Below are positions 37,953-46,176 of a stretch of 53,236 nt of DNA, piece by piece. This stretch comes from Bifidobacterium ruminantium DSM 6489 (lineage in GTDB: Bacteria > Actinomycetota > Actinomycetes > Actinomycetales > Bifidobacteriaceae): positions 1-53,236 of the forward strand of contig NZ_JDTK01000007.1 in NCBI RefSeq assembly GCF_000770925.1, given 5' to 3'. The number at the start of each line of letters is the position of its first letter. Within the stretch, counting starts at the first letter, position 1. The translations under genes were made by a program, and so were the position numbers. Under the pieces are notes generated by a model that saw only the letters and a list, made by a program, of their open reading frames with translations, was not told the origin of the DNA and did no database searches.

Positions 37953-38702
37953 TTATACGAGATGGTTTTCATAGGCGAACACGACGGCTTGCACGCGGTC
38001 GCGCGCATTGATTTTCGACAGAATATGCGCGACATGCGTTTTCACGGTAGGCAGGCTGATGAACAGCTTGTCCGCGATTTCCTGATTCGACAGACCATGT
38101 GCGATCTCAATAAGCACCTCGCGCTCGCGGTCGGTCAGTTCGTCCAATTCCGGATCGGTATACGCCGGCGCCATTGAAACGGAAGTGGACGTGACGGAAG
38201 CGGGTTGAGTGGTGGCAGCGCTTGCGAAACTGCCATCCATCATTTTTTCAATAAGCCGTTTCGTGGCGGACGGAGCGATGATGGCGTTGCCCTGATACAC
38301 GGTGCGAATCGAATTGAGCAACGTCTCCGGTTCCGTGTCCTTCAGCAGGAAACCGGACGCGCCGGCGTTGATCGCGGCCATCACGTATTCGTCCAAATCG
38401 AACGTCGTCAGAATGATCACACGGGTATGCGCATCGTCAAGCGCGCTTCCGTCAGGTGCGAAACGATGCTGCAACGCGCTGATCCGACGTGTCGCCTCAA
38501 TGCCGTCCACACCGGGCATACGCACATCCATCAGCACCACGTCGGGATGCAACGTCTCCGCCAAAGCCACCGCTTCCGCGCCATCGCGCGCCTGGCCGAT
38601 AACCGCCATATCCGGTTGCGAGCCGATCACCATCGCGAAACCGGCACGCACCAATTCCTGATCATCGGCGATGACCACACGAATCTTCTGTTCTTCACTC
38701 AT
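37953..38702 (-). CDS. NarL/LuxR family two-component response regulator
   Basis: 249 residues. The receiver domain has the acidic pair (IADDQE), the phospho-acceptor Asp59 (VVLMDVRMPG), the Thr in VIILTTFD and the Lys in FLLKD. The C-terminal LuxR helix-turn-helix is LTDREREVLIEIAHGLSNQE to the KTHVAHILSKI recognition region. The ATG at 38702 has GGAG five bases upstream; a GTG three codons earlier (38711) is less likely. It lies downstream of the double histidine kinase, its probable partner, and the convergent ABC exporter may be the regulated target. Confidence 0.92.
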   Translation of the reverse strand: MSEEQKIRVVIADDQELVRAGFAMVIGSQPDMAVIGQARDGAEAVALAETLHPDVVLMDVRMPGVDGIEATRRISALQHRFAPDGSALDDAHTRVIILTTFDLDEYVMAAINAGASGFLLKDTEPETLLNSIRTVYQGNAIIAPSATKRLIEKMMDGSFASAATTQPASVTSTSVSMAPAYTDPELDELTDREREVLIEIAHGLSNQEIADKLFISLPTVKTHVAHILSKINARDRVQAVVFAYENHLV

Positions 38703-38778
38703 ACTCTCCACCTTATCGGCATCGTTCCGCTCACAGCGCGAAACAACCCCTTAAATCTCCCTGAAAAACTTGAACCGG

Positions 38779-41388
38779 CTATCGAGACGCGCGCTGCAGC
38801 TGCTCCTCTAGCGGTGCTGCGGGCCTCAACTGCAGTTCGCTCGCGCTACCGGCATGAGCGTCATCGCTGAAACCAGTCTCACGAAGCACTCCGAGCAGTT
38901 CGCGCATACGCTTAAGCGCGGCGCGCCCCTGTTCTCCGATGGCTTTGAACGCTGCGGAAATCTCGTCGGCGGTAGGCTCTTTGCCTTGTGCTTCGGCAGC
39001 GTCCAACATGCGGATACCATCGACGGCTTGACTAATCACGCTGTTCAGCGTGGCGGTGACTTCAGCCTGAATGCTGGCACTGATACGGTCGCGTTCCATA
39101 TTCGCCGCGAGAATACGCTGCTTCTCCTGCTCGGCCACCAGCGCTTCCTCTCGCGCCTGCAACACCAGTGCGTTTGAATCACTGGAGCGAGTCCAACGTG
39201 CCCATGCCATAATGCCGGCGCACAGTATCAACACCGCAACCGTATACATAACGCCGGTAAAGAACGCCGCAGTACTGCTTGACGCGGCTGAAACCGGTTT
39301 TGTCAGGCCCACGGAAGCGGTGATGGCGCCGAACAAGGTAATGTATCCGTGTTGATCGGCCGCGATTTTCAAGCCCATCAGCACCGAACAGGTGACAGCG
39401 GCAGGACCGGTCCAACGCCATGCGTGTTCGCGTCCATACAATACGGCTGAATACAGAGCGCACAGCGACGCTACGATATGTCCAACCTCAATCGATCCCA
39501 AAAACAACAATTGCACAACTGACAATACGAACACAATAAGCGCGCAAGTCTCGGGGAACCTGCGTCGAAGGGACAGCGCCAATATGCAGCAGGTGGCGAT
39601 CGCATGAGAGAGCTGCGCAAGAGGTGAACTATCAAAAAGGAACGTAATCGACATGCGATTCAGCAGCATGACCAATACCACGGCACCAACGGAATCCATG
39701 AGCACATAATGGTGCTGCGTCCATGCGGAAACACGTTCCACCCAATTCGGCCCTCGCGAATTGGATGTATTTGCAAATTCTACGGATTTCAGTTTCAACG
39801 ATTTGAGCAAATCATGCAGATTGGGTGCGGTGATGCGCAAATGTTGCAGGGCATTCGAACGATGATCGCGACCGGTCGGTTGGTTGGTTTCCTGCGTCTG
39901 CTCCGATGGCTGATCCGGGATTCGCGCCGATATGTTGACGGCTGTGTGAGGCGCGATTGCTTCGTCGGATAATTCCGCTGTGCTGGATATGGCAGTTGTG
40001 TTGCACGATTCGGACTGTTCCGGGGCATACTGTTCGCCGGTTTCGTCTGTCACCTGTTCTTTACCGCCGTAAGGCAGGGTGGCCATGACTTCGAAGCCTC
40101 CGCCGAGTCGGGGGCCAGCCTGCAATGAGCCTCCGGCCGATTCGATGCGTTCCTTCATGCCCAGCAGGCCGTAACCTGGCGTATGCCCGTCGATATTGGC
40201 CGCCGCGCCATGACCATTGTCGGTGATGGTCACAGTGAGCAAACCGTTGTTCCATGACTCTTCAATATGTACATCGACGTGCGGCCCCGCATACTTGCGG
40301 ATATTCGTCAGCGCCTCCTGCACTACATGGTAGGAAGCTATCGAGGCTTGTTCGCTGAGTTGTTCTGGGCTGGCGGTGCCGGTGATATTCCGTCGGATTC
40401 GAATGTCGGGGGAGACGTTTTGCGCTTGTTCCACAAGATTGCCGATATCGTTATAATCGGCGTGCGGTGAACCCCCGAATACTCCCAGAAGACGTTGCAT
40501 GTCATGCAGTGCGCGTTCCGATTCGTGTCGAATCGTCTCCATGGTGTTTCTGGCAACCGCGGGATCATGCGTGCCTGCATAGCGACCGCCGTCAGACTGC
40601 ACGATGATGATTGACAGGGTGTGCGCCACCACATCGTGCATGTCACGTGCGATGCGTGCGCGTTCCGCCAACGCGGCGATATCGCGTTCATCCTGGTCTC
40701 GCGCGGCGATTGCCTCATTGCGTTCCCGCATCATGCGAACGGTTGCCAGACGGGCGCGCTGCCAGAACGCTACAATGACGGTGGAAATAATGCATACTTC
40801 GAAAATCGGCGTCAGCACCAGCATGTATTGCGCCATCATGTCGGCAACTTCCGACATGGATGTTCCTGTGTAGATGGAACCGAGAGTGTCTTCCGTGGCC
40901 ATAACGCCATTCGGATTTGAGCCATTCCAGCTGCTCCATGTATGCACTTTGCCTCCGGTGAGCAGCGGTCCATTGGACATGGTCCATGCCGCCAGCGCCG
41001 AAGCCAGAAGACCGATGGACAACGCCAGAATAATGAAGGCTTTCGTGTTTTTGGGATTGCCGTAGACGATCACCGAATACAGCATGAACAATGCCAGAAT
41101 ATCGGCGCCCAACAGGCAAGGGCCGAATATGAGATGCGCCAAGGTCAATGCCACGCAGAGCAACGCTCCGGTCTGCGGCCGCCATCGACGGATCAGCAGC
41201 GGGATAAGCATTGCCGCTTCCCATGCCATCTGCGTGGAAGGCTTAAGGTCAAACAGCAATCCCGGATTATAGGTGATGCCGCCGGTCACGCCGAACAGCA
41301 GAACACCTATGACAAGCGTGATGATGAGATCGCCTGCGAAGACATGACCATGCATCCACGACAAGAGACGCTGCTTGAGATTCGACAT
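38779..41388 (-). CDS. Double sensor histidine kinase, second half degenerate
   Basis: 869 residues, counting from ATG 41388. The first half has about six hydrophobic segments, then a HisKA_3 helix with the phospho-acceptor His251 (ERARIARDMHDVVAHT) and a HATPase domain (EALTNIRKYA, DNGHG, GYGLLGMKERI). After a ~100-residue linker a second set of membrane segments (~565-735) is followed by another dimerisation-like helix (ERDRISASIQAEVTATL), where Gln774 aligns with the histidine, and no ATPase domain follows. The response regulator lies downstream on the same strand. Confidence 0.85.
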   Translation of the reverse strand: MSNLKQRLLSWMHGHVFAGDLIITLVIGVLLFGVTGGITYNPGLLFDLKPSTQMAWEAAMLIPLLIRRWRPQTGALLCVALTLAHLIFGPCLLGADILALFMLYSVIVYGNPKNTKAFIILALSIGLLASALAAWTMSNGPLLTGGKVHTWSSWNGSNPNGVMATEDTLGSIYTGTSMSEVADMMAQYMLVLTPIFEVCIISTVIVAFWQRARLATVRMMRERNEAIAARDQDERDIAALAERARIARDMHDVVAHTLSIIIVQSDGGRYAGTHDPAVARNTMETIRHESERALHDMQRLLGVFGGSPHADYNDIGNLVEQAQNVSPDIRIRRNITGTASPEQLSEQASIASYHVVQEALTNIRKYAGPHVDVHIEESWNNGLLTVTITDNGHGAAANIDGHTPGYGLLGMKERIESAGGSLQAGPRLGGGFEVMATLPYGGKEQVTDETGEQYAPEQSESCNTTAISSTAELSDEAIAPHTAVNISARIPDQPSEQTQETNQPTGRDHRSNALQHLRITAPNLHDLLKSLKLKSVEFANTSNSRGPNWVERVSAWTQHHYVLMDSVGAVVLVMLLNRMSITFLFDSSPLAQLSHAIATCCILALSLRRRFPETCALIVFVLSVVQLLFLGSIEVGHIVASLCALYSAVLYGREHAWRWTGPAAVTCSVLMGLKIAADQHGYITLFGAITASVGLTKPVSAASSSTAAFFTGVMYTVAVLILCAGIMAWARWTRSSDSNALVLQAREEALVAEQEKQRILAANMERDRISASIQAEVTATLNSVISQAVDGIRMLDAAEAQGKEPTADEISAAFKAIGEQGRAALKRMRELLGVLRETGFSDDAHAGSASELQLRPAAPLEEQLQRASR

Positions 41389-41565
41389 ACGTTCCACCCT
41401 AGCGCCAGATATGCTGTGACGCCATCATGCGCGGGAATGAAATAGCGGCAGGATAAAGCCGCTTTTGTGAGGTAAGGTTGTCTCCGCATGTGGGTGGGAT
41501 GGAAGCCATCAAGAAGTCACTACCCGCATTGAACATGCCGATGACGCCAAAGGGAAGGTGAATGC

Positions 41566-42909
41566 ATGACGTTGCTGAGCGAATACTACGTGCCCGGATT
41601 GCATATTGAGGATCGTTCCATCAAGGTGCCGTTGGATTGGACGGGCCACGAGCCCGGTCATGGGTTCGATGGCGAATCAATCAGCCTGTTCTACCGTGTG
41701 GTCACCGCTCCCGAACATGTGCATGATGATCTTCCGCTGCTCGTGTTCCTGCAGGGTGGTCCCGGTGGTTCCGGCCCCCGTCCGCTCGGTCCAAGTTCCG
41801 ATGGTTGGATTGAGGAGGCCATCAAGCATTTCCGTGTGGTGTTGCCGGATCAACGTGGTACTGGGCGTTCGTCTCGTGTCGATACGCATGTGATTGAGGG
41901 CATGGATGGCGGCGGCAAGGCCGGTGCCGCGTTTTTGAAGCGCTTCCTCGCCGATTCGATCGTTCGTGATTTCGAGCATCTGCGTCGTACCGAATTCGGG
42001 GGCGCACGTTGGGCCACGCTTGGTCAAAGCTATGGCGGATTCCTGACGCTGACGTATCTTTCGCTGTTCCCGCAAGGGGTTATCGCCAGTTTCACCACGG
42101 GCGGCATTCCTCATGTTCCCGCCGATGCGACCGACGTGTACCGTCATACGTTCCCGCGCATGGCGGCAAAGACGAAGCAGTTCTACGAGCGTTACCCGAT
42201 CGATGTCGAACGTGCCGCGGCCGTCGCCGACATTCTGCAGTCGCGCAAGGTCGCATTGCCGAACGGCGATCCGCTCACGGTGGAACGCTTCCAATGCTTG
42301 GGATCCGATTTCGGCATGAAGCCAAGTTTCGAACGCGTGCATTGGATTCTTGACCAGGCATTCCTCGACGGCGACGGTTCGGCCTCGACCTCGGCGGAAC
42401 TGTCTGACGAATTCCTGTCTTCCGTGATGGATGCGACCTCGTCTCGCCCGCTGTACTGGCCGTTGCAGGAGTTCATCTACGCCAACGGCGAGCTGGAAAC
42501 GCCGATTTGCTGGGCCGCCCAGCGCGTGCGCGGCGAGCATCCGGAATTCGCGGGTGACATCCGTCCGCTTAATTTCACCGGCGAGGCCATGTTCCCGTGG
42601 ATGTTCGAGCAGGAACGTGCGTTGCGTCCGTTCAAACCAGCCATGGACGTGCTTATGGAAGACACGCATTTCGGCACGATCTACGATGCCGACCAGTTGG
42701 CGCGCAATGAGGTTCCGCTGCAGGCTGCCGTCTATTTCGACGACATGTACGTAGATTCTGGATTGCAGCTCGACACGCTGTCCCGCGTCGGTCGTTCACA
42801 TTATTGGACCACCAACGAATTCGAGCATGACGGCGTGCATGGTTCCGTGGTCTTCAAACGCCTGTTCAACGAAGCACTGAACAGGGGAGATCTGGAAGAA
42901 CTGTTCTGA
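41566..42909 (+). CDS. Proline iminopeptidase-like alpha/beta hydrolase (peptidase family S33)
   Basis: 447 residues. The oxyanion-hole motif is FLQGGPGGSG, followed by VVLPDQRGTGRSSR and the nucleophile motif LGQSYGGF (Ser155). The late His should lie near SHYWTTNEFEHDGVHG. S33 enzymes of this type release N-terminal proline from peptides. The architecture and length match bacterial prolyl aminopeptidases of ~430-450 residues. The start ATG has GGGAAGGTGA upstream. proC follows after 59 bp, which would fit a proline-centred pair (inference). Confidence 0.85.
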   Translation: MTLLSEYYVPGLHIEDRSIKVPLDWTGHEPGHGFDGESISLFYRVVTAPEHVHDDLPLLVFLQGGPGGSGPRPLGPSSDGWIEEAIKHFRVVLPDQRGTGRSSRVDTHVIEGMDGGGKAGAAFLKRFLADSIVRDFEHLRRTEFGGARWATLGQSYGGFLTLTYLSLFPQGVIASFTTGGIPHVPADATDVYRHTFPRMAAKTKQFYERYPIDVERAAAVADILQSRKVALPNGDPLTVERFQCLGSDFGMKPSFERVHWILDQAFLDGDGSASTSAELSDEFLSSVMDATSSRPLYWPLQEFIYANGELETPICWAAQRVRGEHPEFAGDIRPLNFTGEAMFPWMFEQERALRPFKPAMDVLMEDTHFGTIYDADQLARNEVPLQAAVYFDDMYVDSGLQLDTLSRVGRSHYWTTNEFEHDGVHGSVVFKRLFNEALNRGDLEELF

Positions 42910-42968
42910 CACAGACAATCCATCCATATATCGATATCAAATAGAACCGGGAACAACAAGGAGAAACC

Positions 42969-43769
42969 ATGTCCAACCCAACCATCGGATTCATCGGATA
43001 CGGCAACATGGCACAGGCCATTGCCGAAGGACTTGTCGCGGCAGGTGCAATCGACGGTACTGACATCGTGGCGTGCGCCGCGCATTACGACAAACTGGAG
43101 AAAACCACGGCGAAGGTTGGTGCCACACCGCTGCGCACCGCTGCCGAAGTCGCAGACGCGGCCGACGTTGTCATCATCGCCATCAAACCGTACCAGATCG
43201 AAAGCGTCATCAAACCAATCGCCGGCGCGCTCGCCAACGAAAGCACATTCGTCGTATCCATTGCGGCAGGCTGGGATCTCGCCAAATACCGTGAACTGTT
43301 CGGCGCCGATTTCGGCGCGATGCACATCCAGTGCACCATTCCGAACACGCCGATGGCCGTCGGCAAAGGCGTGCTCGTCACGGAAACCGACAACACGCTG
43401 ACCGCCGGACAAACGGAGGTGTTCGAGCGGTTGTTCTCGTCGATCAGCCTCATCGAACGCGTCGATTCCGCGCATATGGGTATCGGCATGTGCATTGCCG
43501 GCTGTGCTCCTGCCTTCACCGACATGTACATCGAGGCGCTTGGCGATGCTGGCGTGAAGTATGGTTTGCAACGCGCCACCGCCTACCGTCTGGCGGCGAA
43601 GATGGTGGAGGGCGTGGGTGCTCTGTATCTGGCGAACGAAACCCATCCCGGTGCGATGAAGGATGCCGTCTGCTCGCCGGGAGGCACCACCATCAAGGGT
43701 GTGGCCTCATTGGAGGAGAGCGCGTTCCGCGGTGCCGTGATCAAAGCCGTCGACGCCATCGAAGCCTGA
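42969..43769 (+). CDS. proC: Pyrroline-5-carboxylate reductase
   Basis: 266 residues. It makes proline from pyrroline-5-carboxylate with NAD(P)H. The N-terminal Rossmann motif is IGFIGYGNMAQAI. The C-terminal dimerisation domain contains the family signature region (SPGGTTIKGVASLEES). CAAGGAGAAACC precedes the ATG. ychF follows after 17 bp. Confidence 0.94.
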   Translation: MSNPTIGFIGYGNMAQAIAEGLVAAGAIDGTDIVACAAHYDKLEKTTAKVGATPLRTAAEVADAADVVIIAIKPYQIESVIKPIAGALANESTFVVSIAAGWDLAKYRELFGADFGAMHIQCTIPNTPMAVGKGVLVTETDNTLTAGQTEVFERLFSSISLIERVDSAHMGIGMCIAGCAPAFTDMYIEALGDAGVKYGLQRATAYRLAAKMVEGVGALYLANETHPGAMKDAVCSPGGTTIKGVASLEESAFRGAVIKAVDAIEA

Positions 43770-43786
43770 TACTAAGCTAAGGAATC

Positions 43787-44884
43787 ATGTCTCTTACTAT
43801 TGGAATCGTCGGATTGCCGAACGTCGGCAAGTCCACTATGTTCAACGCATTGACCCGCAACAACGTGCTGGCGGAAAACTATCCATTCGCCACCATCGAA
43901 CCGAACACCGGCATCGTGCCGTTGCCGGACAAGCGCCTGCCGGTGCTCGCCAAGCTGGTTCACACCGAGAAGATCGTGCCGGCAACCGTCACCTTCGTGG
44001 ACATCGCAGGCATCGTCAAGGGCGCCTCCGAAGGCGAAGGCCTAGGCAACAAGTTCCTCGCCAACATCCGTGAGGCCGATGCGATCTGCGAGGTCGTGCG
44101 CGCCTTCGAAGACGACGACATCGTCCACGTCAACGGCAAGGTCGATCCGGCCGACGACATCGACACCATCAACACCGAGCTCATCCTCGCCGACCTGCAG
44201 ACCATCGAAAACGCGCTGCCGAAGCTGGAGAAGGATCTGCGCGGCAAGAAGATCGAGCCGGCCTACATGGACGCCGTCAAGCAGGCCAAGGAGATCCTCG
44301 AAGCCGGTGAGACCATCGACAAGGCCGCCCGCGAAGGCCGCTTCGATAAGGACTCCGTCTACGACCTGCACCTGATGAGCGCCAAGCCGTTCATCTACGT
44401 GTTCAACGTGGACGATTCCGAGCTGCAGAACCAGGAGCTCAAGGACAAGCTCGCCGCCTCCGTGGCTCCGGCTCCGGCCATCTTCCTCAACGCGCAATTC
44501 GAGGCCGACCTGACCGAACTCGACGAGGACGACGCGCGCGAAATGCTCGCCGACGCCGGTCTTGAGGAATCCGGTCTCGACCAGCTGGCACGCGTCGGCT
44601 ACGACACCCTCGGCCTGTCCACCTTCCTCACCGCAGGCGAGAAGGAAGTGCGCGCATGGCAGATCCACAAGGGCTACACCGCCCCGCAGGCCGCCGGCGT
44701 GATCCACACTGACTTCGAAAAGGGCTTCATCAAGGCCGACATCGTCTCCTATGACGATTTCGTGGCTGCCGACGGCTCCATGACGAAGATCAAGGAGGAA
44801 GGCAAGCTCCGCCAGGAAGGCCGCGACTACGTCATGCAGGACGGTGACATCGTCGAATTCAAATTCAATGTAAGCAAACACTGA
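43787..44884 (+). CDS. ychF: Redox-regulated ATPase YchF (Obg family)
   Basis: 365 residues. A P-loop NTPase of the Obg group that prefers ATP. G1 is [10 protein letters not shown]3 is [17 protein letters not shown], and a C-terminal TGS-like domain lies after ~residue 280. The ATG at 43787 has AAGGAATC upstream. It is the last core gene before the low-GC island. Confidence 0.95.
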   Translation: MSLTIGIVGLPNVGKSTMFNALTRNNVLAENYPFATIEPNTGIVPLPDKRLPVLAKLVHTEKIVPATVTFVDIAGIVKGASEGEGLGNKFLANIREADAICEVVRAFEDDDIVHVNGKVDPADDIDTINTELILADLQTIENALPKLEKDLRGKKIEPAYMDAVKQAKEILEAGETIDKAAREGRFDKDSVYDLHLMSAKPFIYVFNVDDSELQNQELKDKLAASVAPAPAIFLNAQFEADLTELDEDDAREMLADAGLEESGLDQLARVGYDTLGLSTFLTAGEKEVRAWQIHKGYTAPQAAGVIHTDFEKGFIKADIVSYDDFVAADGSMTKIKEEGKLRQEGRDYVMQDGDIVEFKFNVSKH

Positions 44885-44918
44885 TGGCAGTAGGTGTTAG
44901 TCGTGGCACAAAATGCTC

Positions 44919-44929
44919 GCGACACGCCG
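44919..44929 (+). promoter_or_regulatory. GCGACACGCCG element flanked by an inverted repeat
   Basis: The 11-mer lies inside an eight-bp inverted repeat (TGGCACAA 44904-44911 and TTGTGCCA 44933-44940). It is the same word found before tRNA-Arg, pdxY and the methyltransferase. It could be a promoter element or the binding site of a regulator. A -10-like CATAGT (44939) or TAGTGA (44959) is nearby. Confidence 0.35.
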
Positions 44930-44970
44930 TGATTGTGCCATAGTATGTGGTCGAAAAATAGTGAACATTT

Positions 44971-45004
44971 GGGATGCCGGTGGAGGTGACTTCACCGGCA
45001 TCCC
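44971..45004 (+). terminator. Hairpin between ychF and parA
   Basis: A 12-bp perfect stem (44971-44982 with 44993-45004) with a 10-base loop, followed by TATCTCTAAATT. It may terminate ychF or act in the leader of the island transcript. Confidence 0.55.
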
Positions 45005-45016
45005 TATCTCTAAATT

Positions 45017-45038
45017 GTCAGCTTGCATTCATGCTGAC
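45017..45038. promoter_or_regulatory. Inverted repeat GTCAGC/GCTGAC upstream of parA
   Basis: GTCAGC (45017-45022) and GCTGAC (45033-45038) are separated by ten bases, 45 bp before parA. A candidate operator or partition site for the ParA/ribbon-helix-helix pair. Related GTCAGC or GCTGAC words occur in other island gaps (45960, 48522, 53103). Confidence 0.35.
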
Positions 45039-45082
45039 CTCGAGCTATGGTCACGTCACCTCTTGAAAGGATGGTGGTGTGA

Positions 45083-45658
45083 TTGCGTATCGCGATTGCG
45101 AATAGGAAGGGTGGCTGCGCGAAAACAACCTCGGCTGTGTATCTGTGCATGGCGGCGTGGATGCGTGGTATCCCTGTGAGATTGTATGACGCTGACCCGC
45201 AGGGTTCCGCGACTCTTTGGTATGACCTTGCATCGGATGATAAGCCATTGCCGTTCGATGTGATTCCGGCGAATGTCCGCTCGGTGTCCCGGATTCCTGA
45301 TGATTGCCTCTCGGTTATTGACTGCCCGGCTGATGGGTTGGCGTTGAATGCGGCGCTGTCAGTCGCGGACATGATTATCGTTCCTTCATCGGATAGTCCT
45401 CTGGATGTTCAGCAGACGTATGAAACCATGAAGTCGTTGAATCCATCGGCTGTGTCCCGTGTTTTGTTGACTCGGTGTGAGCGTAATACTGTGTCGTTCC
45501 GGTTGACGGTTGACTCATTGGATGATGCTGGTGTGCCTCGGTTCAGTGATGCTGTGTGGAAGCGTCAGGCGATTAAGAACGCGTTCGGCATGCGTCCGCC
45601 GAAACTGTATGAGTATGGTTCTGTATTCTCTGACTTGTTGGTGGGTGGTAAAAAATGA
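45083..45658 (+). CDS. parA: ParA-family ATPase (plasmid partition type)
   Basis: 191 residues, a small MinD/ParA-type ATPase. The deviant Walker A KGGCAKTT (9-16) follows the first strand. DADPQGSATLW and VIDCPADGLAL are the switch regions. Such proteins position plasmids or conjugative elements, usually with a small DNA-binding partner, which is the next gene. The start is a TTG at 45083, since no in-frame ATG or GTG fits. GGTGG lies five bases upstream. A three-codon frame ATG GTG GTG TGA overlaps that site at 45071-45082. Confidence 0.85.
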   Translation: MRIAIANRKGGCAKTTSAVYLCMAAWMRGIPVRLYDADPQGSATLWYDLASDDKPLPFDVIPANVRSVSRIPDDCLSVIDCPADGLALNAALSVADMIIVPSSDSPLDVQQTYETMKSLNPSAVSRVLLTRCERNTVSFRLTVDSLDDAGVPRFSDAVWKRQAIKNAFGMRPPKLYEYGSVFSDLLVGGKK

Positions 45659-45852
45659 ATGTTCGTGATAGTGTTTTCCGTCCGGTTGAGCGTCGCTCGG
45701 TATCCCAGTTAAATGATGTCGTTGATGGTGATGTGATGTTGTCAGTTCGCGTGCCCGCTGACTGGAAACGTGATGTGAAATCGTATGCGGCTGCTCATAA
45801 TGTCTCATTGCAGTCACTGGTTATTGATGCGGTATCACAGTATCTGCGTTAA
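45655..45852 (+). CDS. Ribbon-helix-helix DNA-binding protein, probable ParA partner
   Basis: 65 residues. The C-terminal half (VRVPADWKRDVKSYAAAHNV, then SLQSLVIDAVSQYLR) has the beta-helix-helix pattern of MetJ/Arc-type ribbon-helix-helix proteins. Small partition partners (ParG, CopG-like) have this fold. Its ATG overlaps the parA stop by four bases (ATGA), so the two are translated together. The function as partition centromere-binder or repressor is inferred from the context. Confidence 0.75.
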   Translation: MNVRDSVFRPVERRSVSQLNDVVDGDVMLSVRVPADWKRDVKSYAAAHNVSLQSLVIDAVSQYLR

Positions 45853-46166
45853 ATCAAATGTCGGTGTGTCTTAATGATTCCAAGGGTTCCGGGCATGAGT
45901 GCGCATGTTCAAAAATGTGCTGATTTGACAGGTGTACATGCGTTGTGTTACTATGTTCACTGTCAGCGATGACGGATACACGTACAGTTCAATTCAACCA
46001 CAGTTCTATCCGCGACACGCCGATAATTCGGGATGAACATAGCGAACACTAATAACCCCGTCGATGGTGCAACCGCCCGGCTGCATCGGGTCATGAATCT
46101 GTGTTCAACGGAGGAAGTTCCTTCGCGTGTATATGGAAGTCGCTCTTCCAGAAATGAGGCATTAGT
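45853..46166 (+). other. 314-bp leader region before the methyltransferase
   Basis: This gap holds a promoter (45925-45954), a GCGACACGCCG copy (46012-46022) and a 47-codon open frame (46033-46176, listed separately). Also present are short self-complementary pieces (GGAAG/CTTCC around 46136-46150). Confidence 0.5.
45925..45954 (+). promoter_or_regulatory. Sigma-A-type promoter TTGACA-N18-TACTAT
   Basis: TTGACA at 45925-45930 and TACTAT at 45949-45954, 18 bases apart. It is the best promoter match in the window and should drive the methyltransferase, with a leader of about 200 bases. A TGTACA palindrome lies in the spacer. Confidence 0.7.
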
Positions 46167-46176
46167 ATGCCTATGA
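46033..46176 (+). CDS. Possible 47-codon leader ORF coupled to the methyltransferase
   Basis: ATG at 46033 opens 47 codons, beginning MNIANTNNPV. Its TGA (46174-46176) overlaps the ATG at 46173, an internal Met of the methyltransferase frame two codons after the assigned start (ATGA arrangement). GATAAT (46022-46027), fused to the GCGACACGCCG copy, lies six bases before the ATG and could give a leaderless mRNA. Nothing in the product is recognisable. It may be a regulatory uORF or mere chance. Confidence 0.3.
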   Translation: MNIANTNNPVDGATARLHRVMNLCSTEEVPSRVYGSRSSRNEALVCL

